DNA of 64,000 nt, taken from the NCBI GenBank assembly GCA_050951585.1, contig JBMNJI010000003.1, forward strand, positions 62,001 through 126,000, in the 5' to 3' direction. Under the pieces are notes generated by a model. It was not told the origin of the DNA. It searched no databases and saw only the letters and a program-made list of their open reading frames with translations. The DNA is from UBA3937 sp050951585. Lineage in GTDB: Bacteria > Bacillota > Peptococcia > DRI-13 > DTU073. Position 1 is the first letter of the stretch. The number at the start of each line of letters is the position of its first letter. This document shows, one piece after another, positions 51,755-64,000 of the stretch. The position numbers were made by a program, and so were the translations under genes.

Positions 51755-52779
51755 TTACTCATCCATCAAGGCCGGAGGATTATGTACGGTTACTTCCAGG
51801 AACAAAATATTTACCCGGGGTTATTTTGGAAAGGGTGGCGCGTTTTTTGCCTCCCTTTCCAATTTCCGTACTGAAAGGGATTAGGTCCTCCTGGACCGAT
51901 ACGGAGGCCGAAGGGGAGTTGCGCTGCTGTCCTTTAACAACGCAAGAATTTTTGCGTTTACCGGCGACGGTCACGAAGCACAAGATTATCAATGCGGTAA
52001 AATCAGCGGAAAAGAAAGGGGCCAAAATAGCGGGTTTAGGAAACTGGGCCGGGATAATCGGAGAGAGAGGGAAGAAGATAGCGGGTGAGGTTGGGATTCC
52101 CGTAACAACGGGGAACAGTCTAACGATTTTTTGGGCCTTGGAAGCAGCCAGAGCAGCCGCCCAGCAAAGGGGCCTCAATTGGAATAAGGCGAATCTGGCT
52201 CTTCTAGGGGTAACAGGTTTAAGTGATTATGTGGGGGTTTGCGCACAGCTATTGGCCCGGGAGAATCGGTTTATCACTTTGGCGGTGCGGGAATATGGTA
52301 AAGTGGACAAAGCGGCCGCCGAAATCTTATATGAAACAGGAGTAGCCGTAAGAGTATCCGGCCATTTTCAAGAGGTTCTGCGTCAGGCCGATATTGTTTT
52401 TTCTTTCACGACAGCGGAAGATTCCTTTGCGGAGATCGGGCCAGACGCCTTGAAGTCAGGGGCGGTTTTATGTGATGTGTTATGGCCACGGGGTTTCGGG
52501 AAAAAGGTTGCCTGGCAGAGAAGGGATGTCCTCGTTATTGAAGGAGGAGTGGTGTCCGTTCCGGGGGACGTGAAGGGCGATTTTTGGGGCGACTTTTCAC
52601 CTGGGCAATGCCCGGCCTGGATGGCCGAGGTGATGGTACTTGCTTTAGAAAAGAAGTATGAAGCATATTCCCTCGGATACGGGATTAACATCAGGCAGGT
52701 AGAGGAGATCGGACGTTTAGCGCAACAACATGGATTTAAACCGGCGGGATTCCGTGCTTTTCGGGATGGGATGCCGTAA
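51736..52779 (+). CDS. shikimate dehydrogenase-like Rossmann protein
   Basis: A 347-residue protein with an N-terminal domain (RPEDYVRLLPGTKYLP) and a Rossmann domain: GLGNWAGIIGERGKKIAGEV, VTTGNSLTIFWALEAARAAA, LALLGVTGLSDYVGVCAQLL, then IVFSFTTAEDSFAEIGPDAL and VPGDVKGDFWGDFSPGQCPA. The TTGNS motif recalls shikimate dehydrogenase-like and acyl-ACP reductase-like folds. Function unknown; overlap with the previous gene suggests a paired role. Start ATG after GAAGGAGG. Confidence 0.6.
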   Translation: MEQFSLITHPSRPEDYVRLLPGTKYLPGVILERVARFLPPFPISVLKGIRSSWTDTEAEGELRCCPLTTQEFLRLPATVTKHKIINAVKSAEKKGAKIAGLGNWAGIIGERGKKIAGEVGIPVTTGNSLTIFWALEAARAAAQQRGLNWNKANLALLGVTGLSDYVGVCAQLLARENRFITLAVREYGKVDKAAAEILYETGVAVRVSGHFQEVLRQADIVFSFTTAEDSFAEIGPDALKSGAVLCDVLWPRGFGKKVAWQRRDVLVIEGGVVSVPGDVKGDFWGDFSPGQCPAWMAEVMVLALEKKYEAYSLGYGINIRQVEEIGRLAQQHGFKPAGFRAFRDGMP

Positions 52780-52855
52780 TTTTTGGGATGGCACGCCTTG
52801 ACAATTATGGTTCTCATCCAGTATAATAATTCCTAATGTATTGGCCAAATCGAAA

Positions 52856-52886
52856 AAGCACTGCTGTTAATGTTCTCGCAGTGCTT
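52856..52886. terminator. hairpin before greA
   Basis: 9-bp stem AAGCACTGC / GCAGTGCTT with a 13-base loop; no T-run on the plus side, so possibly a weak terminator. Confidence 0.4.
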
Positions 52887-53004
52887 AAATGCTTATTTGT
52901 GTTACAATTTTATTAATGTATCTGTTTAATTTGTGGCAACTTTCAATATTGTACACATATAGTTTTAAAGAGAAAATAGTAAAATTATTGAGGGAGCGAA
53001 TACC

Positions 53005-53478
53005 ATGACGGAAAAAGAAATCATTTTGACACCGGAAGGCTTGAGCAATCTGGAACAAGAGTTGGAAATTCTGAAGTCGGTAAAAAGAAGAGAAGTTGCG
53101 GAGCGTATTAAGCAGGCTATTGATTTTGGCGATATCAGTGAAAATTCAGAGTATGAAGATGCGAAAAATGAGCAGGCTTTTATTGAAGGGCGGATTATTA
53201 CCCTTGAAAAAATGCTGCGTAATGTGCGCGTCATTGACAATACAGGAAATGATAACAATGTGGTCCATTTGGGCGCGAAGATTACCTTGCAGGATTTAGA
53301 AAACGGAGAGAAATTGGAATATACTCTCGTGGGTTCAGCCGAAGCTGATCCAATGAAGAATAAAATATCGAATGAGTCACCGGTAGGGAAAGCGATTATT
53401 GACCAAAAAAAGGGAGCGATTGTGAAGGTTAATGTTCCGGCAGGTGTGATCAAATATAAGATTCTCGATATCAAATAG
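53005..53478 (+). CDS. greA: transcription elongation factor GreA
   Basis: Stimulates RNA polymerase cleavage of backtracked transcripts. 157 residues: N-terminal coiled coil (LTPEGLSNLEQELEILKSVK, acidic tip GDISENSEYEDAKNEQ) and C-terminal FKBP-like domain (YTLVGSAEADP, ISNESPVGKAI). ATG 53005 after GAGGGAG. Followed by lysS, an order common in Clostridia. Confidence 0.97.
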   Translation: MTEKEIILTPEGLSNLEQELEILKSVKRREVAERIKQAIDFGDISENSEYEDAKNEQAFIEGRIITLEKMLRNVRVIDNTGNDNNVVHLGAKITLQDLENGEKLEYTLVGSAEADPMKNKISNESPVGKAIIDQKKGAIVKVNVPAGVIKYKILDIK

Positions 53479-53519
53479 TAACCTGTATTTCGATATTGAA
53501 ATTGAAGGGAAGAGTTCAT

Positions 53520-55001
53520 GTGGCGGATATAGTTGATCAAGAGATAAATGAACAACAGCAGATCAGATTGGATAAACTCAATCAACTACGGGAAAGTGGC
53601 ATTAATCCGTTCGGTGCACGTTTTATACGCACCCATATAGCCGGTGAGATTATTGCCGGCTATGCGGAATTGCAGGATAAAGATGTGACGATTGCCGGGC
53701 GGATCATGGCAATCAGAAGGATGGGGAAGGCCAGCTTTGCCCATTTACAGGATGTAAGCGGACAAATCCAGCTCTATATACGTTTGAACGATGTTGGCGC
53801 TGAAAGCTATGATTTATTTACTCATTTAGATATCGGGGACATTATCGGTGTGACCGGCTTCGTTTTTCGGACAAGGACAGAAGAGATTTCTGTTCATGTG
53901 AAAGAGCTTGTTTTACTGACCAAAGCATTGCGACCTTTGCCGGAAAAATGGCACGGGTTAAAAGATGTGGAGTTGCGCTACCGTCAACGGCATGTTGATT
54001 TGATTGTTAATCCGGATGTCAAGAATGTTTTTATTAATAGAAGCAAGATCATTCAAGCGATGAGAAGGTTTTTAGACAGTAAAGGTTTTTTAGAGGTGGA
54101 GACGCCCACGATGCATGCGATTCCGGGCGGAGCAAGTGCCAGACCTTTTATCACGCATCATAATGCGTTGGATATTGATCTTTATATGCGCATTGCTTTG
54201 GAGCTGCATTTGAAGAGGCTGATTGTCGGCGGCCTGGAAAAGGTATACGAGATTGGCCGGGTTTTCCGGAATGAAGGGATTTCTACCCGGCATAACCCCG
54301 AGTTTACGATGATTGAGTTGTATCAGGCGTATGCTGACTATCATGATATGATGGACATAACCGAGCAGATGATCAGTCATATCGCACAAGAGGTTTTGGG
54401 GACTCAAAAAATCACATACCAAGGGACGGAAATTGACTTAACTCCGCCTTGGCCGCGGATGACCATGGTTGATGCGGTGAAGAAATATACGGGGATTGAT
54501 TACCGGGATTTTAAGAGTGATGAAGAAGCCCGCCAGGCAGCAGCGGAAGTTGGTGTACATGTACCTGCTGATGCCTCAAAAGGGACCGTTTTAAACGAAC
54601 TGTTTGAGGCGAAGGTGGAAGGAAACCTAATTCAGCCCACGTTTATTATTGATTATCCGATTGAAATATCTCCATTGGCCAAGCGCCGGGAGGATGACCC
54701 TAATTTTACTTATCGCTTTGAAGTCTTTATCACGGCAAGGGAGTTCGGCAATGCGTTCTCGGAGTTAAATGATCCGGTGGATCAGAGAGAACGTTTTGTC
54801 AAACAGATGGAACAGCGTGCCAAGGGGGATGAGGAAGCCCAGAGGCATGACGAGGATTTCGTCAGGGCCTTGGAAGTCGGCATGCCTCCCACAGGCGGAC
54901 TGGGGATCGGGATCGACCGGCTGATTATGTTGTTAACGGATTCCGCTTCTATTCGCGATGTGATTTTGTTCCCCACTTTAAGGCAACGGGAAGACGGATA
55001 G
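53520..55001 (+). CDS. lysS: lysyl-tRNA synthetase, class II
   Basis: Charges tRNA-Lys. About 493 residues: OB-fold anticodon domain (VTIAGRIMAIRRMGKASFAH), class II motif 1 (FLDSKGFLEVETPTMHAIPG), motif 2 (GRVFRNEGISTRHNPEFTMI), motif 3 (GGLGIGIDRLIMLLTDS). GTG 53520 is preferred, since AAGGGAAGAG precedes it; TTG 53496 would add eight residues. A short inverted repeat (CTTGCC/GGCAAG) follows the stop. Confidence 0.97.
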   Translation: MADIVDQEINEQQQIRLDKLNQLRESGINPFGARFIRTHIAGEIIAGYAELQDKDVTIAGRIMAIRRMGKASFAHLQDVSGQIQLYIRLNDVGAESYDLFTHLDIGDIIGVTGFVFRTRTEEISVHVKELVLLTKALRPLPEKWHGLKDVELRYRQRHVDLIVNPDVKNVFINRSKIIQAMRRFLDSKGFLEVETPTMHAIPGGASARPFITHHNALDIDLYMRIALELHLKRLIVGGLEKVYEIGRVFRNEGISTRHNPEFTMIELYQAYADYHDMMDITEQMISHIAQEVLGTQKITYQGTEIDLTPPWPRMTMVDAVKKYTGIDYRDFKSDEEARQAAAEVGVHVPADASKGTVLNELFEAKVEGNLIQPTFIIDYPIEISPLAKRREDDPNFTYRFEVFITAREFGNAFSELNDPVDQRERFVKQMEQRAKGDEEAQRHDEDFVRALEVGMPPTGGLGIGIDRLIMLLTDSASIRDVILFPTLRQREDG

Positions 55002-55070
55002 TTCAAGATAAGCTTGCCTTAACCTTTGGCAAGTCCCAATCAAATTTTCTAAATTTTATACATTATTTAT

Positions 55071-55099
55071 TTGTATTTATCGGTCACCTGTTTTATTAT
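55071..55099 (+). promoter_or_regulatory. possible promoter of the Fn3 gene
   Basis: TTGTAT (55071-55076), 17 bp, TATTAT (55094-55099), 59 bp before the start. Confidence 0.5.
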
Positions 55100-55158
55100 T
55101 AAAGTAGAGGATAACACATTTTTCCCGGCAATACTTTAAGAATAAAGGGGCTGATGAG

Positions 55159-56073
55159 ATGGACAGAAAGAGTGGAGTAAAAATTAATTCGAGAAAGTTG
55201 GTTGCTTTCTTCACCTTAATCCTTTTTATGCTTCAGTATCTACCCTTGATGACATTTGGGGCCACCGGGACGGCTACTATTATTAAGGGCGGGAATACAC
55301 CAACAGCACCGACTAATGTTAAGGCGTCACTCCATATTAGCGGCAGCACAAAGTATGTTACCATTAGCTGGTCTCCTTCTAAAGAAACTGAAAAGGGGAT
55401 TGCGCAGTACAGGGTTTATCGGAATGGGACATTGCTAGGTTCAACCGTGAATTGCAGTTATACTGATAGAACAGTGAAAGACCAACAAAAATATCAATAT
55501 AAAGTTGTAGGCATCGGAAATAACGGGAGAGAATCTAAACCTGGTGTATCAAATACAGTTGATCTTGTCCAGAAACAAGCAGTAATCAGTGCCAAGACTG
55601 GGAAGCAAACTGGCCTCCAAGATTTCAAGACTCCCCTAACTTACCAACCAGTGAAAAATGTGAAAACCGGTAGTATTTCATACGCATTAAAACCGGTCAC
55701 GGCAACAAAAACAAAAAGTACAGGTTTACCCAATTCAAATATAAAGTTAGCTTCCGGATTAAACAATTCAAATATAAAGTTAGCTTCCGGATTAAATCTG
55801 GGTGGAGGAAAGCTTAATCTATCTAGCGGTGCAAATCTGAGCGCCGGGAAAAGTTTAAACAGCAGTAAAAAGCTGATTCCTAGCAGTTCGACAAATATAT
55901 CCAGCGGCAAAAATCTGCTTGGCGGTGTGAATTTAGCTGCCAGTTTAGGTAGTTTAACAAGTGGAAATCTTTCAAATATTAATTCTAACCTGTCTGGCTC
56001 TTCATCTCTTCTGAGCGCTCCCGGAATGAATATTAGTCAACCCATTGTTTGGCAGAGTGCTTTGCGCTGGTAG
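55159..56073 (+). CDS. exported fibronectin type III protein
   Basis: 304 residues: signal peptide (LVAFFTLILFMLQYLPLMTF, cleavage near TFGA), one Fn3 domain at about 50-138 (APTNVKASLHISGSTKYVTI, YRVYRNGTLLGSTVN, YQYKVVGIGNNG), then a long Ser/Asn/Gly/Leu-rich region. This contains a perfect 11-residue tandem duplication (NSNIKLASGLN) and further loose repeats (NLSSGANLSAGKSL). It ends abruptly with QPIVWQSALRW. Probably a secreted or wall-associated protein; no catalytic domain. It precedes a GH16 hydrolase fragment with a similar low-complexity tail, so the two may derive from one secreted system. Confidence 0.8.
   Translation: MDRKSGVKINSRKLVAFFTLILFMLQYLPLMTFGATGTATIIKGGNTPTAPTNVKASLHISGSTKYVTISWSPSKETEKGIAQYRVYRNGTLLGSTVNCSYTDRTVKDQQKYQYKVVGIGNNGRESKPGVSNTVDLVQKQAVISAKTGKQTGLQDFKTPLTYQPVKNVKTGSISYALKPVTATKTKSTGLPNSNIKLASGLNNSNIKLASGLNLGGGKLNLSSGANLSAGKSLNSSKKLIPSSSTNISSGKNLLGGVNLAASLGSLTSGNLSNINSNLSGSSSLLSAPGMNISQPIVWQSALRW
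55732..55797 (+). repeat. 33-bp tandem duplication in the Fn3 gene
   Basis: Two adjacent 33-bp units (55732-55764 and 55765-55797) differing only in the last base; each encodes NSNIKLASGLN. In frame. Confidence 0.9.
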
Positions 56074-56138
56074 CCATAATAGGTTTCTCAAATACGCCTG
56101 TCAACACATATAACAGCTAAGAGAGAATAAGTGATTAT

Positions 56139-56173
56139 AGCCGCAATCTCGTGATATGAGCGGGATTGCGGCT
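56139..56173. other. hairpin between the Fn3 and GH16 genes
   Basis: AGCCGCAATC / GATTGCGGCT 10-bp stem extended by CG/CG inside. No T-run follows. The first start codon of the GH16 fragment (56166) lies inside the right arm. Confidence 0.55.
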
Positions 56174-57206
56174 TGTCGGTCCTAGTAATGATTATGCCTT
56201 TTGTCCCGAAAACGTTAGTGTTTCGAACGGAGTATTAAGGTTAACTACAACGCGGAATACGATCACTGCTCCGCTTTGTGGAGGGGGCACCAAAACAGTA
56301 AATTATCGTACTGGGGAAGTAAACACCCTAAGGAAATTCCAGCAAAAATACGGATGGTTTGAGGCCAGAATCAAATTCCCGAAGGCAAGGGCATTATACC
56401 CGGCATTTTGGCTGATGCCAGCTCCGGGAGTAGGGATGATTGAGGAGAACGGTGGTAACGGCGCAGAAGTAGATATCATGGAATATGAGACCTATTGGAT
56501 GGGGAATCAGGTAACATCCTCCATCTGGTATGGAGGATATGGAGCGAATCTTCAAGGCGGCGGCATCGGGACAACTTACAGTCCTATTTCCGATTCGAAC
56601 GACTGGCATGTGTACGCTCTGAACTGGGAACCCGGTCTTTTGGAGATTTATGTTGACGGAAAGAAGACTCAGACTTATACAGGGGAAGGCGTTCCCAGAG
56701 GTGAAGAGTATATCATCTTGAGCCTGCACGTGGCTTCATGGGGCAAATCCTGTGTAGACAGTGAACTGCCGGATTCAATGCTGGTTGATTACGTCAGGGC
56801 GTATAAAAAGAGTTCCGGATCGTCTTCTGATCCAATTAATAGCAATCCAGTTAACAGTAATCCAGGGGGATGGACGAAAAATCCTATCCAGTCAATTGTG
56901 GATATCAGTGCAATAAATTTTTCCGTTAAATTAAGTCCAATATTTAATACGATAATGGATTCAGCGGTGACGTCTTTGTTGAAAAGCTCTCCTGGTATTT
57001 CTAATACAAAGCCAGTATTATTGCAGTCACTTACTAAGAAGACTGCGAAGACTGCCAATATACCATTATTAAATCTAGATCCCTTAAATTTTTCAGTAAA
57101 AAGTGCTAGTCCACAAACTACTATTAAGCAATCTTCGATTATAGCGCCGGTTTTGTCTACTCTTAACTTAACAAAGAAAACGACAAACTATAAACTAGTC
57201 AAATAA
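56166..57206 (+). pseudogene. glycoside hydrolase family 16 protein, N-terminus missing
   Basis: A GH16 laminarinase/lichenase-type domain: NDYAFCPENVSVSNGVLRLT, KYGWFEARIKFPKARALYPA, catalytic AEVDIMEYET (ExDxxE), DWHVYALNWEPGLLEIYVDG, MLVDYVRAYKKS. The domain normally starts 25-30 residues earlier with an F-x-D-E-F strand and a signal peptide; both are absent, and a TGA (56157-56159) closes the frame just upstream. The only starts (TTG 56166 and later) have no ribosome site. The C-terminal 130 residues are low complexity (KLSPIFNTIMDSAVTSLLKS). Catalytic residues remain, so the loss is recent or the true 5' part was rearranged. Confidence 0.78.
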
Positions 57207-57268
57207 TTTCTGGCTCTATGTCAATTGTTGGGCTAAGACCTAAAAAAGAATAGATTTTAGAGCAATAG

Positions 57269-57310
57269 TGCTACCGTTGGAGAGATTTTGATCTGACGGT
57301 AGCATTTTAT
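57269..57310 (+). terminator. terminator after the GH16 gene
   Basis: TGCTACCGT / ACGGTAGCA 9-bp stem, 18-base loop, followed by TTTTATTAG. Confidence 0.8.
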
Positions 57311-57354
57311 TAGTAACGGTTGAGCAAAATGCAAGCTCACAAAGAAAAAATCTA

Positions 57355-57384
57355 TTGACACGGGAATAATGGGTATGCTAATAT
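57355..57384 (+). promoter_or_regulatory. rRNA operon promoter P1
   Basis: TTGACA (57355-57360), 18 bp, TAATAT (57379-57384). Confidence 0.78.
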
Positions 57385-57495
57385 AAAAAAGCTGTCTCGT
57401 TGAGGCACAGACACTATCAGGCGGTAAGCATGGGAGCAAATTAAAATAGCTAGGCAAGTTTTCTGCGCGGACGAATTTTTCCAAGAAAAACCTAG

Positions 57496-57524
57496 TTGAC
57501 AGTAGCAAAAAAAGTTGTTAAGAT
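57496..57524 (+). promoter_or_regulatory. rRNA operon promoter P2
   Basis: TTGACA (57496-57501), 17 bp, TAAGAT (57519-57524), about 200 bp before 16S. Confidence 0.8.
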
Positions 57525-57550
57525 AGTAAATGTGTCGCAGGAGCGACAAA

Positions 57551-57574
57551 GGTCCTTGAAAACTGAACAGTTGA
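57551..57574 (+). other. boxA-like and 16S processing stalk, left arm
   Basis: GGTCCTTGAAAACTGAACAG-type sequence. Its complement occurs at 59329-59352 after 16S, with two mismatches, so the pair can form the RNase III stalk that encloses 16S. The CTTGAAAACTGA core also resembles the boxA antitermination site of Firmicutes rRNA leaders. The rest of the leader (57575-57724) shows nothing further. Confidence 0.65.
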
Positions 57575-57724
57575 AAAGCCAAGCGTAACAAAAAGCTTGA
57601 AGAAAGCGGGTCATCACGAGAGATCGAGATGATCGAAGTATTGAGTAAGTCAATTAATTAAGTAGCGATACTTGATTAAGAGAAAGTAATTACGAGCTAT
57701 CATCAAAGGCTCTGTAAAATAATT

Positions 57725-62806
<5,082 letters not shown>

Positions 62807-62888
62807 ACTAGTTAATAAATTGTGGTTCAAGGTTAAGTGGTCGAAATTCGAGAATAGAGTTAGAGGCTTAAGTGCTTGAACAAAGGTT

Positions 62889-62924
62889 TTCTTTCTTACT
62901 GCTCTGTGCGCTTTTCAGAGAACA
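62889..62924 (+). other. 23S processing stalk, right arm
   Basis: TTCTTTCTTACTGCTCTGTG and onward to GAGAACA; complement of the arm at 59583-59619. Confidence 0.7.
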
Positions 62925-62953
62925 AAAACAACTGAAAATGGTAAAGATTATAT

Positions 62954-62982
62954 TTGACAGAAACGATAGTTGCGTTTAAAAT
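62954..62982 (+). promoter_or_regulatory. internal promoter for 5S rRNA and tRNAs
   Basis: TTGACA (62954-62959), 17 bp, TAAAAT (62977-62982), twenty bases before 5S. It would allow 5S and the tRNA genes to be made independently of 16S and 23S. Confidence 0.65.
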
Positions 62983-63001
62983 AATTCTTATGCCAAAGAG
63001 T

Positions 63002-63119
63002 TTCCTGGTGACACTAGCGAAGGGGTCACACCCGTTCCCATCCCGAACACGGCAGTTAAGCCCTTCAGCGCAGAGAGTACTTGGTCTTAAGACCTGGGAG
63101 GGTATGTCGTTGCCAGGAA
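63002..63119 (+). rRNA. rrf: 5S ribosomal RNA
   Basis: About 118 nt; terminal stem TTCCTGG / CCAGGAA, core GGGGTCACACCCGTTCCCAT and CCGAACACGGCAGTTAAGCC are diagnostic. Confidence 0.95.
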
Positions 63120-63126
63120 TTATTAA

Positions 63127-63201
63127 TCCTCGATAGCTCAACGGTAGAGCATGCGGCTGTTAACCGCAGGGTTGTAGGTTCGAATCCTACTCGGGGAGCC
63201 A
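63127..63201 (+). tRNA. tRNA-Asn (GTT), copy 1
   Basis: Cloverleaf: acceptor TCCTCGA/TCGGGGA, anticodon arm TGCGG-CTGTTAA-CCGCA with anticodon GTT, T arm GTAGG-TTCGAAT-CCTAC, encoded CCA. Identical to 63310-63384. Confidence 0.96.
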
Positions 63202-63204
63202 TGT

Positions 63205-63278
63205 GCGGGTGTAGCTCAATGGTAGAGCCCCAGCCTTCCAAGCTGGTCGTGTGGGTTCGATTCCCATCACCCGCTCCA
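63205..63278 (+). tRNA. tRNA-Gly (TCC)
   Basis: Acceptor GCGGGTG/CACCCGC, anticodon arm CCAGC-CTTCCAA-GCTGG with anticodon TCC, T arm TGGG-TTCGATT-CCCA, encoded CCA. It lies three bases after tRNA-Asn. Confidence 0.96.
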
Positions 63279-63309
63279 TTTCAAAAAAGAAAAGCGTAAA
63301 ATAGAATAA

Positions 63310-63384
63310 TCCTCGATAGCTCAACGGTAGAGCATGCGGCTGTTAACCGCAGGGTTGTAGGTTCGAATCCTACTCGGGGAGCCA
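63310..63384 (+). tRNA. tRNA-Asn (GTT), copy 2
   Basis: Exact copy of the tRNA at 63127-63201, including CCA, plus a few identical 5' flanking bases. Confidence 0.96.
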
Positions 63385-63391
63385 GATTAAA

Positions 63392-63430
63392 AACAAGGCC
63401 TGCGGTCAAAAAACTGCAGGCATTTTGTTA
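63392..63430 (+). terminator. terminator of the rRNA-tRNA operon
   Basis: GCCTGCGGT / ACTGCAGGC stem (one G-T pair), AAAAAC loop region, flanked by AACAA and ATTTTGTT. Confidence 0.75.
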
Positions 63431-63590
63431 TAGCGGGAAGTCTTACGGGTACAGTTAATTCTGTATTATCCACTCGAGTGGCATAATTCGAAAAAAAGGA
63501 CAATTGACCCATAAAATTAGGACTAAAGACTGATGCTAAGATGTAGGAATATGTGGTACTTTGTTTGAAGAGGAGATAAGGAGTGTCAAT

Positions 63591-64000
63591 ATGAAGAAAA
63601 ATCGCTATTCCAATGAAGCTGAACTGGTTAAATTCGCTCAGACAGGTGATGAAGAAGCCCTCGAAAAGCTTGTTTGTAGCTACCGTGGTTTTATTTATTA
63701 TATCTGTCAGAATTATTTTCTCAAGGATGGCGATCAGCAGGATCTGGTGCAGGAAGCCACGATTGGTTTGCTCGAGGCAATTAAGGCATATGACTTTAAC
63801 ACCAAGGTTAAATTTCGTAATTTTGCTTTTCTTTGTATTAAGCGGGAGTTAGACTCTGCCGTGAGTCGTTCTAACAGGAAAAAGAGGCAAATTCTTAATG
63901 AAGCTATTCCTATTTACAATAATGTGGATGATGATAGTAGCAGAACAGGCTCTTCCTTTTATGTCGGTGAAAATTTACTAAAAAATGAGAAGGATACTCC
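63591..64000 (+). CDS. SigH-like RNA polymerase sigma factor, N-terminal part
   Basis: Runs off the window end; 136 residues visible. MKKNRYSNEAELVKFAQTGD, EEALEKLVCSYRGFIYYICQ, and the region 2 signature DQQDLVQEATIGLLEAIKAY, DFNTKVKFRNFAFLCIKREL are those of SigH/Spo0H-type group 3 sigma factors. Typical SigH is about 215 residues. It may be Spo0H itself or a paralogue: the usual cysS-mrnC-rlmB neighbours are not upstream, and the linker after region 2 (IPIYNNVDDDSSRTGSSF) is divergent. ATG 63591 is seven bases after AAGGAG. No convincing promoter is visible between the tRNA terminator and the start. Confidence 0.88.
   Translation, partial: MKKNRYSNEAELVKFAQTGDEEALEKLVCSYRGFIYYICQNYFLKDGDQQDLVQEATIGLLEAIKAYDFNTKVKFRNFAFLCIKRELDSAVSRSNRKKRQILNEAIPIYNNVDDDSSRTGSSFYVGENLLKNEKDT

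Noticed and set aside
55010..55045. CTTGCC/GGCAAG inverted repeat after lysS as terminator
   Set aside because: Only six pairs and no T-run; too weak to list.

Overview
The window looks like the chromosome of an anaerobic, endospore-forming Clostridia bacterium, probably a Peptococcaceae-like lineage (related in style to Desulfitobacterium or Desulfotomaculum). The basis is the Firmicutes sporulation gene set (spoVG, fin, spoVT, yabP, yabQ, spoIIE, a CotS-like protein), Firmicutes-type 16S and 23S rRNA, type III pantothenate kinase, and decayed TRAP and TAXI transporter genes. The genus is inference; a search with the 16S at 57725-59255 would settle it.

Layout. 1-4049: end of trkA, then trkH (potassium uptake) and typA. 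4170-22152: a backbone syntenic with the Bacillus spoVG-to-yabR region: ispE, a nucleotidyltransferase-like gene, spoVG, glmU, prs, pth, a PrsW-like membrane protein, fin, mfd, a frameshifted PrsA/SurA-like foldase, spoVT, mazG (yabN type), hup, rqcP, a SpoIID-domain protein, a DksA/YteA-like protein, yabP, yabQ, divIC, yabR. 22314-35865: an accessory island where Bacillus has yabR next to spoIIE. It holds two tandem exported proteins with a duplicated N-terminal half and unrelated C-terminal halves, ppx, a graveyard of broken TRAP/TAXI transporter and hydrolase genes, an SSS symporter, a crotonase with divergent MarR regulator, a zinc-ribbon protein, a CotS-like protein and an unknown protein. 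35970-55001: the backbone resumes with spoIIE, tilS, ftsH, folP-folB-folK, a Rossmann/DUF2520 protein with panB-panC-panD, bioY under a BirA operator, coaX, dusB, two dehydrogenase-like genes, greA, lysS. 55159-57206: an Fn3 protein and a headless GH16 hydrolase. 57355-63430: an rRNA operon (16S-23S-5S) with tandem promoters, then tRNA-Asn, tRNA-Gly, tRNA-Asn. 63591-end: start of a SigH-like sigma factor.

Functional themes. Sporulation: spoVG has a textbook SigH promoter and spoVT a SigG/SigF-type promoter, with fin, spoIIE, yabP and yabQ alongside. Cofactors: folate (folP/B/K), pantothenate to CoA (panB/C/D, a candidate ketopantoate reductase, coaX) and biotin uptake sit within 8 kb.

Integrity. 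Several conserved genes are interrupted: the foldase (+1), panB (+1 twice), bioY (+1), trkH (ACG where ATG is expected), GH16 (no N-terminus), and the TRAP cluster (truncations, stop, frameshifts). Either this genome is decaying or the assembly has residual single-base errors; reads would decide. I see no insertion sequence, prophage or CRISPR array.
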